Below, in pieces: positions 47,372 to 59,409 of a stretch of 64,000 bases of DNA. The notes beneath the pieces were generated by a model. That model made no database searches. It was not told the DNA's origin and saw only the letters and a list, made by a program, of their open reading frames with translations. Numbering within the stretch: position 1 is the first letter of the stretch; each line of letters starts with the position of its first letter. The position numbers and the translations under genes are program-made. This DNA comes from Cymodocea nodosa (taxonomy: Eukaryota > Streptophyta > Magnoliopsida > Alismatales > Cymodoceaceae). The stretch is from the NCBI GenBank assembly GCA_036874045.1, contig CM072341.1, forward strand, positions 20,720,501 to 20,784,500, given 5' to 3'.

Positions 47372-49566
47372 TCTATACGTCACTGTCTTTCCATTGCCAG
47401 CTAGCTGCAAATGTTTGGTGGCTAGCTCAGTGCGCATACGTTTTTCTTATTGGTGTTAACTTTTAATTCAAAATTAATTGATTATGAAGGAAGGATTTTT
47501 CCTAGCCATTGGAATAGTTGTTACTCATTATGTTTGGTTCATTAATTTGGTGCCATCTCTAGTACTCATGCCGTCTCTCTCTTTTCTTGCCTGCATCATA
47601 TTTCTTCTTCCAAACAATGGACACACTCAACATGATAAAGAGAGAGAGAGAGAGAGAGAGAGAAGATTAGTTTGACCACATGAGATGTTTGGAACGAAAT
47701 TTTCACATATTCTTTTACAAATGATAATTATCGTCGTTTAAAGTTTCAAAGCGTATGAATAATACGGTATGATTGTTTTGAAAGGCAGTATGAGTTTTAA
47801 ACATTTATTACAACACGCTTCGCCACGAGAGAACAGAATGGGAGATATAATAAGGGAGCCAAAAAAAGACATGATTGTTTCAAAAAGGGCCTAAACCATT
47901 GCCCGTCTCAACATAGCAGCCAGAATCAACGGCACCGAGTGAACATGCGTCACGCTAGCTTCTTCATTCATCTCCTCATCGGTCGCTGTCATATGGGTGG
48001 AATACTGGGATCAGGATTGGCCTGTGAAATGCTGCATACCATCCTGCATGGTAGTTTTCAAGCTCAATGAATTCATTCCTTCAATCGTCCCTAATGCTGG
48101 TCTGCTTGCTTTGCCGTCCAAGAAGCCTGGCCCCTATGAAGGGTGCTAGACTTTTGAAAGCAAACTTGCAGTGAATCTATCCGAAAGGAAGCAAGGAAAA
48201 TTAATCCACAAGGACTTACTGGCTTTATAAGGAAAACAAAATAAAGTTAGGAAGAATTACTCTACCGCCAAGTGATAGGGAAATTCCTTTCCATCCCTCG
48301 AATCTCTTTTGTCACGACGTTCCAGTCACACTTACTGCCACTTTCGTGATGAATTGGTGGTCGAGGGAAGACGATCATTAGAATAAATTAAGATGCTACG
48401 ATAAACCACCGCGCCAGGGCTATCCACATTATTAATTCTCACCATATGGGAATTAGAATTAGAAAATCTTATCTAAAAAGCCTTGAACAGTTTGGAAGCG
48501 CAACGTTCCTAAATATTCAAGACATCCAATCCTTTCATTATTAGGGAAGGTTATTCCTTTAACGGGTCATTCACCTTACCCAAATAAAGTAAGCATTCGG
48601 TTAAAATATCGTGCACTTCATTGTCAAAAAGATTTACGTTGCCCAAAAAGAAAATTCCAAAGAGATTTTTTTAGATAGCTTCATCTTCCAAAAGAGAAGA
48701 AAATCCGGACCTGTCGTAATTATCACCGTGACGTCGTCCGGTAACACTTGTACGTGGTAACATCGTCCGTCCTGTCACAGATGTATGACATCGTAAAGAA
48801 CATGTACGAAATGGTGTGGTGTGGTGTGGTGTGCACTTCGTAGCCGGGCGTGGCCATCCCGGCAATTCCGGGGATAAGCATCATCCTCGTTGTTAATTAC
48901 AAAATAATTAAAAGTCTACAGTTTATGCCGGCATCATATCAATCGCCCATATTTTAATTTTTATTTAACTTGTACGATAAATAATAATAATAATACTATA
49001 AATTGAACGTTGCTTTACCACTTACCATCCTATTTTCTTGTCACACGCACACACACGTACGGAAAAAATTTCTTCTTCAGCGCGGCAGATAACATATCCT
49101 ACGCTTCCGGGAGGGGAACGGACCTTTGTCATGGCCACGAAGATGAACATGATTTTAGTTGACTTACGAACGCCGCTGCGACAAACGATGCGCCCTCTGT
49201 CCTTCCTCATCCGACCTCTGCCTTCGTCCATCGTCCATCGTCCTCCATCCATCCCATCCGTTGATGACGTGTATTAGTAATCATTTTTTTTTTTTGAAAA
49301 GTGTGGTATCACCAATCTCCCTCTCGCCGTGTGTGTCCTACGTCCAAGAGAGAAGGGGATAGAGGCGGAAAACCGGTCTACGCATGCCAATAGCAGTCCT
49401 CCAATAGATGTGGTCTTAATCCGGTGGAGGGCTGGTCGCGTCCTCAAAAATCGAAATCACTCAGCCTCTACGTACGTACAAGCCTCCCTTCCCATTACCC
49501 ATCCTCTCTCTCTTCCTCACTTCCTTGCTCTCCTCTTGTAATCGTGCCCCTCTTCGCTTCGTCCTC

Positions 49567-51425
49567 ATGGGTGCGGCGCCGTCCACCATGGACGGGAGCG
49601 CCTCGTCGTCTCAGGAGGGGTTGGGTGACTTGCCTGAGGGCTGCGTCGCCTCGGTGCTTTTGTACCTCGATCCGCCCGAGATTTGTGCGGCCGCCAGGCT
49701 TAATCGGGCTTTCAGGGGTGCTGCCGCCGCCGATCTAGTGTGGGAGCGCAAGCTACCCCCCAACTATTCCTACTTGTTGGACAAAGAGACGTCGGAAGGT
49801 GAGAGAAGCGGAAAGAGGAAGAGGCTCACCAGGAAGGAGATCTATGCCCGACTCTGTCGACCCATTCCCTTCGACGGCGGCACTAAGGTTCTTTCTTCGC
49901 CGTCTCACTCGTTTTTCCAATCTCTTTTATTGCCCTCCTCTCCAAACAACTACCAGTTGCTGTTCCTCCCACCCCTTTTCCTGAATTTCAATAAATTGCT
50001 GTTCCGTTCCCTTCCGCATCGGAGGGGGACGTTTCGAGAGTAAAAAATTAACAGGTTATTCTCTATCTCTATTACTGGAGTCTGGTCATTCTTTCGGTTA
50101 CCATGTTTCGAGCTACTTATCTCCAACGGGACTTACGATTTTTCCCCCCCTCATGATTCAGTTATTCTGGATCGACAAGTGCAGAGGGAGGATCTGCATG
50201 TCAATCTCATCCAGAGCATTGTCGATTACAGGTATCGATGATCGCAGACACTGGAATTTTATTCCCACCGAGGAATCAAGGTACTCAATCTCATACAGAA
50301 CGATGTTTTTCTTTTATAAAGCTTTGAGAGACATACATATACAAAGTATGTCTAATACTGTTTATGAAAGTCTGTGGTATACGTGCTTTCAGATCCATGA
50401 AGAATTAATTCTAGTCTTGTTTGCTGGCAAAGAGATTTGGTTCATTCGTCATACTTCAGTGGAATAATAAATTGATCTACCAAATTCGTTAATCATCCCT
50501 AGGAAACCTACCTATTACCGTGGTCTCTAGAGTCGATTGTCTCTTATAATTAATCAATCGACTAATTACCTTAGACATTCGAAGAGAAGTACAAGTGGAA
50601 AGAACGTGAAGTGGAAAGTCAGATGGCTCAAGGTTTGGTTTGCGCCTGCCCAACCTATTTGTTCAAAAAAAAAAAAAAAATCTTTAATGAAGACCACACT
50701 GTACTATGTGTACTTATTGGCCAATTTATCAACAGTGCCTTGTTGATCTCGTCATACATAGTAGTCAAGGCCTGCCTAATGCCTTTTCTTTTCTGTTACC
50801 TATGTCGTTTCTGAGTCTACAAGCATGCATACGAATATGATGATGGTATGCATCCATGAAAAGTTTGCTTGAATCTGATTTGATTTCGACGTGCTTCTCT
50901 TGTTTACCATGCACTTGATTCATTCGGCAGCAAAATTCTGAGTGATCGTTGAGAATTTGATGAAAAGATGCATCTGCATCTGTCTTCAGATTTGGCGCGG
51001 TGGCATACCTTCGGCAAATTTGGTGGTTCGAGGTGGGCGGGGAGATGGACTTCTGCTTCCCGGCTGGCACCTACAGCCTCTACTTTAGGCTCCATCTGGG
51101 CCGTCCCTGGAGAAGGCTCTGTCGTCGGATGTGCAACATGGAGCACGTGCATGGTTGGGATGTAAAGCCCGCTAGATTCCAGGTATCCACCTCAAGCGGA
51201 CAGCATGCCCTGAAACAGTGTACGCTAGAAGAGCCGGGGAAATGGATCCATTATCATGTTGGTGATTTCGCCGTCGAGGATACCCACAGATCTACGAGGC
51301 TCAAGTTCTCCGGGATACAGATCGATTGCACACATACCAAAGGTGGTGTTTGTGTTGACTCCGTATTAATATATCCTCGGGGCGTTAAACCGGAGAAGTT
51401 TTTCGCTGGCGGTGGTGTAAGATAG
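49567..51425 (+). CDS. F-box protein with PP2 lectin-like domain (PP2-A12/A13 type), complete
   Basis: Substrate-recognition subunit of an SCF ubiquitin ligase: the F-box binds SKP1/ASK, and the phloem-protein-2 domain resembles glycan-binding Nictaba-type lectins. Exons 49567-49887, 50162-50280 and 50990-51425 join to 876 bp (291 residues, the usual length). The F-box is near residues 18-63 (LGDLPEGCVASVLLYLDPPE, then AARLNRAF and WERKLP). PP2 motifs are FWIDKCRGRICMSISSRALS, ITGIDDRRHWNFIP, YLRQIWWFEVGGEMDF, FPAGTYSLYFRLHLGR, HGWDVKPARFQ, WIHYHVGDF and IQIDCTHTKGGVCVDSV. I chose the ATG at 49567 because the family starts MGA; an in-frame ATG 14 codons upstream is less likely. Gly2 could be myristoylated (inference). 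Introns are GT-AG; intron 2 holds a poly-A run near 50667-50681. Confidence 0.94.
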
Positions 51426-52177
51426 ATTGTCTTCTTTGGCAGTATATAGAGTAAACGCCGGTTTTTTCCGCTTAAGGGTGCGTGGGCAGCGGCGAGCGAG
51501 TGAGTGGGTTCTTTCCCCGTCGCTAGTCAATGTATATGTTTGCCTTACTTGTTCTTCCCAAGGTACCCAAAGATAGACACTTGGCTAGGTTGAGCTTGCG
51601 GTAGATATACGAGGCGGAGGGGATGTAATATACTGTTATGTGTACTGCGGAGTGCTTGTATGTATACATGTATTGTAAATATTGGAACTCAAGTCTGTTA
51701 TATTGGTGAACCCGAGTTCGTCGGAGATGCACCAATTTCCTGCATGTGTGGGTACACTTACCACACACTGTTAGTTTCAATTTACAACCCAGTCACTGGA
51801 TAATCAAGAATATATAAATTGACTATATGAGTCAAACACGTATGCTTGGCCCATGAGGTAGTTAATTTCCAGTGGGAATCAGGATTAAACAAGTACTTGT
51901 ACATCCGAACAATCACAAGTACTTATGACCCAAAGAGCGCCGACAACTTAAGACCTTAAATCGATCGATTCACATGCGACGGCGGCCTCCGCTTGTCCGA
52001 CCACCTCGTGGTACGACAGGGAATGTCACCAAGAGAGTTTGGCATTAGTATAGTAACCAAACGTATCTATGACATGCCACGAATCAAAGAAGCCGAAAAC
52101 GATACGAGAGACATGGCCACAATTGGGGAATTATGACCAAAAAAGAGCTGGGATTCACACGGACCATTAGAACATTT

Positions 52178-52802
52178 AGGAGGTGTATTTAGAAAATGAC
52201 GGAAAAAAATAAATAAAAATATCATAGAAAATAATGGAAAGTAAAATAATAGAAAGTAACAAAAAATTAAGTAGAAAATCAAGATCTTTGTGCAAAAAAT
52301 AGAAAATGATGGAATTTAAAATACATTTATTTGTATATAGAATAAAAAATAACGAAAAATCATAGAATATAAAATATATATGTTTATTCATAAAATAAAA
52401 AAAATGTTGAAATTAGTAAATTAAATATTTTTTATATTTATCTGTAAGATAAAAAATAACAAAATTTATCATAGATAATATAAGATAGAATCATTTGGGA
52501 CAATAGACACAACATAAAATATATTTCACACATCTTTATTATTTCACATATTTCTCATAATATTAATTATCATCTATTAATGACATAAACAATTTCTATA
52601 TCAAAATTACATTCTGCTAATATATTTTGTGATAATTCACATTTTCTTTTTCTTTATTTTCCATCAGTTTCAGAGATCAGAAGGTCGAAAAATGAAAGAA
52701 AATTTTTCTTATATACTAGGAGAAAATGGTGAAATCCTTTAGAAATTCATTTGATGCATAAACACCTAGGAATCTATTTTATAGGTGCACAAACACTCCT
52801 TT
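52178..52802. repeat. Possible MITE-like AT-rich element
   Basis: Left end AGGAGGTGTATTTAG; the right end, read on the other strand, is AAGGAGTGTTTGTGCACCTA. The interior is over 75% AT with repeated AAAATGATGGAA-like units and no coding sense. The terminal inverted match is weak and no target duplication was confirmed. Confidence 0.25.
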
Positions 52803-52859
52803 AATAAAAAATAATCTCATATGTAGATGGTAATAAATCTAATTAATGCTTGTGTCGTC

Positions 52860-54990
52860 GGCCTCTATATTTCTAGAGGTTTACAAGGACTACAATTACA
52901 AAAATATCAAACATGTCTAACTTGGTATATAATATTTTATATATAGAAACAAGCAAGCCGTTTGTAAAAATGTTTGCTTGTGTTGTTTTGATGAATGAGC
53001 AAAAGGTGCAAAAATATATTTTGTTCTTTTGTGAAAGGTGAGATTGTTAATAATAAAAATTGAACTTTTGATTATCACAAAGCATTTTCATGAAAGTATT
53101 TATTGTAAATCTAATTTTTGTGAATGAAGATTTGATCCACATCATTTCACATAGATTAGTACCTTACTTTTGCACTTGATCTAAATGTTACACTTTATTT
53201 TTTGTTTTATCATATAACTAAGTTACATCTAATATGTATATAGTAATTAGAGATAGACTTTCAATCACCTTTGATCCCTAACATACCTTGAGTTAGAAAA
53301 TGCCTTAATTTCTAAGTGACTATGCTTTAAATAAATTAAAGCTCTTCTAGTAGAACTTTTAATATAGGTCAACACATAGATAACTCCTTCCCAATGAGGT
53401 ACTTTTGACTTATGCATGAATTGATAAAGTAGTTTCACTATGTAAGTAATATCTAGCCAAGTAACTATTAAGTGCATCAATTTGCTAATCAATCTTCTGT
53501 ATCTAGCTTGAATCACTTTTTTTCACTAAAAAGTTAAACAATAATAATGATAGAACTTGCCATGATAGTTTTATGAAAAACTAAATGTTCAATAGCACAC
53601 CTCTTGAAATTGATAAAAGTCATGGATCAACCACAAATAGGAATGAAAGAGAGGAAGAAGATAAAGTGAAAGAAGATGAAGCCCCAAATAAGGAAGACAT
53701 CCTGCATTACTGTCGATAGCCCTAACTTGTATTTATAGTAAAAGAATCATGACTTGTTATACAAGTTATTTAAAATTAAAATAATCTAAATTAAAACAAG
53801 AGTCATGTGACAGAGTGGCAAGACAGGATTTTCTAACCGAAATCACCTTGTGCAATATTTTATTAAGTTTTTCAAACCAAGCTTTTCAATTTTACTTCAA
53901 ATCATAAATAGTTTTCTTCAAGATATATATATATATATATATATTTGAGCAACATATTCTAAAGGTTACTTTGTTAATATTTATTCCTGTAAGTCATTAT
54001 GCAAAAAGACATTTTTCATATCTAGCTGATGTAGCTTCTATTTTTAGTTGATTGCAATTAAGATAATGACTTAAATAAAGTTAACCTTATAAGTTTAGTA
54101 AAAACCATGAGTAATCTGGCAAATTTTGTAACTATCAATTGCATCATCAACTTTGTGTTTCACAATATACACTCAAAAAAGGAGACTGAGAATCGATAAG
54201 TTGAGAAATCAAGTCTCATGTTCCACAAGCATATATTGAGTATAAACATTTTTCATCCATAGTTATTTTTCAATGAGAGATTTATAGAGCCTTATGATAA
54301 TTCCTAGAAATAGACCTTGAGAGTATAGACGGAGCAAACTTTTGAAAAGATGGATTTAAATGAGGATATGAAATAAAGTTAGAAATGAGACGAGTAGTTC
54401 AGCTTCTTTTACTCTTTCACATGATTATAGGAGGCTCAAAGAGCTTTGGTGACTCTGATGGGTCTAAATCTAAGGTAGAAGATGGTTGACAAGTAGGCAA
54501 ATCCGATCGTATCCTTGGCAGCAATGATATACCTATAGTGGAGTAGTTGCTGGCTTGCCATTACCCGAAGCATTTTCATCTATGTTTGGCAACTGAGTCA
54601 ACATAGATAGGGGAACCCTCTTAATGAAATTATCATGTGATTTAAAATAAGGATAGAACTCAAAGAATGTAATATTAGCAGACAAAATATTGTTATATAA
54701 GAGGATAATAGCAGTGATATCTTTTTGAATTCAGAAGTATTCAACAAAAATACATTTACTATATTGAAGGACTAACTTATCTAAATTCGACGTTAGATAC
54801 TGAATAAAGGCAACCCCCAAACAACTTACAGGAAAAAGGGAGAAGATTAGAAACAGGATGAAGTCGTGGTAGGGAAATTTCTCCCCTTATCGATGTAGGC
54901 GTTATCCGGCCTATTGATTAAAAATGAGGCAGTCAACCACGTCATTTCGCTTAAACGTGTATGCATAAGTGATTTGACGAAGGATGTCCA
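52860..54990 (-). mobile_element. Ty1-copia pol relic
   Basis: Read on the minus strand with stops and frameshifts, the copia order is clear. Integrase end: TWLTASFLINRPDNAY, near 54900. Integrase C-terminal region: LDKLVLQYSKCIFVEYF and ILSANITFFEFYPYF, 54620-54800. RT: QLDMKNVFLHNDLQE, near 54010-54050. RT end and RNase H boundary: YRRLISKLMHLIVTWLDITY, QFMHKSKVPHW and VLTYIKSSTRRALIYLKHSH, 53265-53510. RNase H end: NNLTFHKRTKYIF then LDMFDIF, about 52880-53060. LTRs were not identified. It is a dead fragment. Confidence 0.8.
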
Positions 54991-55023
54991 ATGATTCACA
55001 AAAGTATTGAAGGTTGGATAAAA

Positions 55024-55028
<5 letters not shown>

Positions 55029-55103
<75 letters not shown>
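55029..55103. repeat. Compound microsatellite (CT)n(AT)n
   Basis: About 22 CT units directly followed by about 15 AT/TA units. Long open frames here on the minus strand (Arg-Glu and Ile-Tyr runs) are artefacts of the repeat. Confidence 0.95.
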
Positions 55104-55106
<3 letters not shown>

Positions 55107-57117
55107 TGTGAGTGACAAGATGCAATGCCAACCATCAGCGTACGTGTCGAGACGCATGACCCAACACCATTCGTCAGTTGAGCTGTGGACATCAAAGGCA
55201 ATATTATACTAATTGGTCCTTTTAATTACACCTGCACTTGTTCGTTTCATGTTTGATAATGATAGTATTTTTGTATTTTTAAAGATTTAAATGGTCAAAG
55301 TGATTACAAATACTATTATTCTTAATAAGGTGTGCAATTATATGATGAATTCATGTTGAGGTGTAATCATGCAACCATGAAATTTTTGTTAGAAGTTCCA
55401 ACATCCAAATATCTTTTAAACAGAACTGTTTTCCATCTAATTAATTGATAGATATATTTTATTTGAAAAGTTCTCTATACGATAAATTAATTGAAAATTC
55501 AAAATTTGCATATAAATCCAAACATATGTGAAAATGTCGAAAATTTTATTTTGATATCATTTTATTTTCCTCTCTGATTCAAAAGATTAGACATGTTTAA
55601 AATAAAAAAAATTATAAAGAAATTAATGCAAATAAGTAAAGATAATATAATAAATATGCATGTATTGTAAGAGAGAATATCATAACTAAAGTAAGAAGAA
55701 AAAATTACATAAAAGTTATGATGAAGAAGTTTGTTTAATTCGAAGATGATGTGAAAATGCATTTAGTTTGTCTATAGAATTAAAAACTTGACTTATTAGG
55801 TGAAGGATACTGCAAGCGACGAAAGGACACGCGAACTAAATAGTTCATGAGGAGTAATTAATATTTGCTCTCTAGGTTGGTGGTCGCCGTTTATGATTTA
55901 TTGTTTAAATAGATTAAATTAATAAAATCTTTAGAAGATATATAAGTACCACGTGCTTGTGTTTTTGGGACGAAGGGATCGAAGTATGGTAGCAGATACT
56001 TGTCCGTAAACGTTGCATCGGTTTGTTTTTCTGAAATAAAGGTAGCAATAGATTGATAAAAAACCTCAGTTACTAAAGGGATATGTTGGTTAAAACCGAT
56101 CAATTTGGTTATTTTTCCTTTCCCGTGAAGAACGTATCTAAAACTATAAAACGCTATTGGCATTATTGATCGGTCTAGCGTGCAAATTATAAATACTATT
56201 ATTTTTATCCAATAGAGTGGTTAGCCAACCTCCGTCGATCCTATGGGCCGATGCGACTGCTACGTGTCGTAATCACTCCTCACTTCAGTGGTGTCGGTGC
56301 ACTCGACCGATTCTGATCCGCCCACGTTTTTTCTTTTTCTTCCTTCAAGGTCCGCCTGCACTACCGTTTAACGGGCCGAGATCAAAATCCATAAAGAACC
56401 CGCCACCTGTCGAAATTGACGTTTTAATTTGGGTGCAGTGTTCCCATGTAAATTCAAATTCTACCTACGTCTCTAATTTTTTCTGTTCCAACTTTTCGTA
56501 ATTCAATTGACATTTTTAATTTTGCCCATTCGAGTGTTAGACAAGCGTGCCTAATGGTTCATCCACTGCAAAGATATTCGTAATTTAAATATTAATAAAT
56601 AAAAACTATCATTTTTATTTTTATTTTTATTTTAAAAATCGACAAAAACTCGGCGTTGTGGTGCCTGCTTGTTCCATCCCTGTTCTCAATTTCGCATTTG
56701 CTACAAGTTTACCTTATCGGATATAAGCACAGAAGAAGGTAGCAGTAGCACTGATATGTGCTTTTGGTTGGCGGTGCAACTGTCGGCATCTTCTTGTAGA
56801 GCGAGCTCAGTATCTCTGTGCAGGTGGACTCCATACCAATTCAGCCACCAAGCTTGCATCTTTCCGTTTCCCACAAGATCCAGCAACACGGTATACCTGT
56901 TAAATTTTTAGTTTTCCTAATTGTGGATGTAAGTAGTATCTGAACCTTCGCGCTTCCCTGCCTCCTTCTCCTGATTCCGTGCCCTTCATTCGAGGACCTG
57001 CTCGTCACAGTATGCCCTCCTTTGTGGAGTAACACGTTAGCATTTCAGTGGAAGCGGAGATCCGATTCTAGTTGTGTGGGGGGAGAACGAGGAGGAGAGA
57101 AGAGGTCGGAGAGGGGG

Positions 57118-58424
57118 ATGCTTCGAAGCAGGACCAACACCGCAACTCTAGGAGTGAAGAAGGGGTCGCCGTCTCCGAACTCGATATCGGAGATCCGTAG
57201 CACCTCTCCAGTGGCGAAGAAATTCTCCAGCTTCGGTGTGGGGGAAAAGCCGCAGCGGCCGCAGCTAGAGGAATGGGAGGTCCGCCCGGGAGGGATGCTG
57301 GTTCAGAAAAGGGATCCGGGCGACGATGCCACAGCCAGACCGCTGCCACCGCCCATCCGAGTCCGCGTCAAGCACGACTCCGTCTACCACGAGATCCACG
57401 TCAGCCCACACGCTTCCTTTGGTAGAAACTGAAGTACCATCTTTTATCTGATTTCGTCGTGTGAACTCTGTAGTTTAATAATAATAATGATGATAATAAT
57501 AATATACAATGCAGGGGAGCTTAAAAAATTGCTGTCGGCACAGATTGGTCTGCATCCGCAGGAGCAGAAGATACTCTTCAAAGACAGGGAGAGGAATTCC
57601 AGTGCCTTCTTGGATACATCCGGCGTGAAGGACCGATCGAAGATGTTTGTGGTCGAGGATCCTGCAGGCCAAGCGAAGCGTTTCCTTGAGATGAGGAAGA
57701 ATGCTAGTATGGAGAAGGCTGCCAAGTCTCTTTCTCAGATCAGCCTTGAAGTCGATAGGCTGGCTAGCCAAGTATGCTCTCGACTGCTCAAACCGGAGTT
57801 CTGGTGGTTATTGTTGTTGCATTAATTTCCAAGCAACTGTATGAGCTCCTATTACCGTGGAACAGGTGTCTCTTTTTGGGGCAGTCATCTCCGAGGGTAA
57901 GAAAGTGGCCGAGGAGGATGTGCTCCGGTTGATTGAGCGGTTGATGGACCTTTTGATTAAACTAGATGGTATTAATGTCGTTGGGGATGCGAAGCTGCAG
58001 AGAGCAATGCTGGTAATGTTCTGTTTGATGATAAGCTGCTCTGCATCTGGTACTTCCATCCAATTCACGTTTAGAGTTTTTGTCCATCCGCTGGTCTGTG
58101 TTGGACATGTTGCAGGTGAGGAGAGTACAGAAACATGTCGAAACACTTGATGCGCTTAAGATAAAAAACGCAATACCAAGAGATGAGGATTCACGGCCAC
58201 AGCCGCCGCCGCCGCCGCAGCAGCAGCACTATAAGCAAAATAAGGCATCGGAATCCCGAGAGGTGACGGCGAACGGGGCGTGGGAAACATTTGATTTGCT
58301 TTCTTCGATACCGTCCACATCCTCCGCAAATTCTACCACAACAGCTGCCGCCGTCACAACCACCACGAGCGCAAGTTCTGCATCTTCTACTCATATCCCA
58401 AGGTACGACTGGGAGCTGTTCTGA
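57118..58424 (+). CDS. BAG-family molecular chaperone regulator (plant BAG1-4 group), complete
   Basis: Plant BAG1-4 proteins couple a ubiquitin-like domain to a BAG helical domain that binds the Hsp70 ATPase domain as a nucleotide-exchange co-chaperone. Exons 57118-57421, 57515-57771, 57866-58012 and 58116-58424 join in phase to 1017 bp (338 residues). Signature WEVRPGGMLVQKR lies near 58-70. The ubiquitin-like domain is about 77-145 (IRVRVKHDSVYHEIHVSP, SFGELKKLLSAQIGL, QKILFKDRER, GVKDRSKMFVVEDP). The BAG domain is about 155-245 (RFLEMRKNASMEKAAKSLSQ, ISLEVDRLASQ, LIERLMDLLIKLDGI, RRVQKHVETLDALKIKN). The tail is Pro/Gln- then Ser/Thr/Ala-rich and ends PRYDWELF, a typical plant ending. The ATG at 57118 gives the family's MLR/MMR-type start; an in-frame ATG at 57022 would add 32 residues. 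All introns are short and GT-AG. Confidence 0.94.
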
Positions 58425-58947
58425 GGGGAGCTGCTGTGGCCGTGTGTTGTGAAATCAATGATGGTGTTGATGTGGGCAATGCGGTGTGCGTCTCTGCTCC
58501 TTTCCACCGTGCTTAATTTTCGTTTCGATCTGCTTGCTCAAGTTTCCTGTTCCTGTTTTCCAGTTCTAATTCTTTTCTACACCTAGATTTTGGAGGGAGG
58601 GGACTTGCTCTCCTCCACTCCTAATTAGCTGATCCTTGACGAAGACGAAAGAAATAAATGAGTTGGCGACTGCTACATCACGCATGTAGACCATGGCATT
58701 TGAATGATCTATGCAAAATATTGATGGTTTGAGAATTGAGGGGAACAGCAGTTTGTTAATTCCAAATCTTTCTCGCTGGGATCAAACTGGAAATTCCAGT
58801 TACTTCGTGGGATTACGTGTGATGATAGAATAAAAATAAAATAACTAAATTTTTTTTTTTGAAAAAAGTTCCGATCGAATCGGAAAATTTCGATGGATAT
58901 TGATCGGAAATTCCGACGCGTTGCAGAAATCCGCTGATGAGGCGGTT

Positions 58948-58978
<31 letters not shown>

Positions 58979-59409
58979 TTAAATTTGGTATTTGAGAATT
59001 TTATTTAATTATGTCGTCATGTTAGTATATTTCTAGTTTTATCCAAGATGAGTTAGAATAATATCTAGTTTGGAGATTTTTATTTGATTAAACTATTTAT
59101 AAGTATATTTTTAGTTTTACCCAGAATTTATAAGAACATACTTTCTTTGGAATTGTTGATATTGTTTGATGAACTAACAGGTTGAATTATGAATTATTTG
59201 AAATAAAAACGGCACGTCGACAAGCAACAACATGGGCAACAAGCAATAACGTGGAAAAGTAAGCCTGGGATCTCCGATTTCCAGGCTGGCACATCAATTG
59301 TTTTGGTCATTGATTCTTTCATTTTATTAATTTGAGACACAGGCAAAGACTCCTTCAAAGACACTGTAGTTAAATAGAGTTGCTCGAAGGATGAGCAATA
59401 CATTGGTGG

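Larger units (their letters stand above)
43418..49566. other. Intergenic region between UBX gene and F-box/PP2 gene
   Basis: About 6.1 kb without a recognisable gene. It contains the UBX 3' UTR (from 43418), TACGTACG-rich DNA at 45340-45430, a GC-rich island at 45540-45700 with an exon-like minus-strand segment, an (AT)n run at about 45797-45812, a 35-base poly-T near 46238-46272, CT repeats near 46790-46815, a 27-base poly-A near 47345-47371, a (GA)n run near 47638-47663, and an unrecognised moderately GC-rich stretch at 47820-48900. The last 450 bp (49120-49566) are pyrimidine-rich and probably the F-box gene 5' region. I recognised no miRNA or tRNA. Confidence 0.5.
51426..57117. other. Intergenic region between F-box/PP2 gene and BAG gene
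   Basis: Contains the F-box gene 3' UTR, an AT-rich stretch (52180-52800) whose ends AGGAGGTGTATTTA and TGCACAAACACTCCTT are loosely inverted and may mark a MITE, a minus-strand copia relic (52860-54990), a CT/AT compound microsatellite (55029-55103), more AT-rich DNA to about 56160, and moderately GC-rich DNA up to the BAG gene (56216-57117), which probably includes its promoter and 5' UTR. Confidence 0.5.

Noticed and set aside
49525-49566. Upstream in-frame ATG for the F-box/PP2 gene
   Set aside because: The family begins MGA near the F-box; the extra 14 residues lie in a pyrimidine-rich leader.
54847-55201. Two minus-strand frames with Arg-Glu and Ile-Tyr runs
   Set aside because: The runs translate the CT/AT microsatellite; the remaining part is copia integrase relic.
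57022-57117. Upstream in-frame ATG for the BAG gene
   Set aside because: It would add 32 residues unlike the family start; kept only as an alternative.
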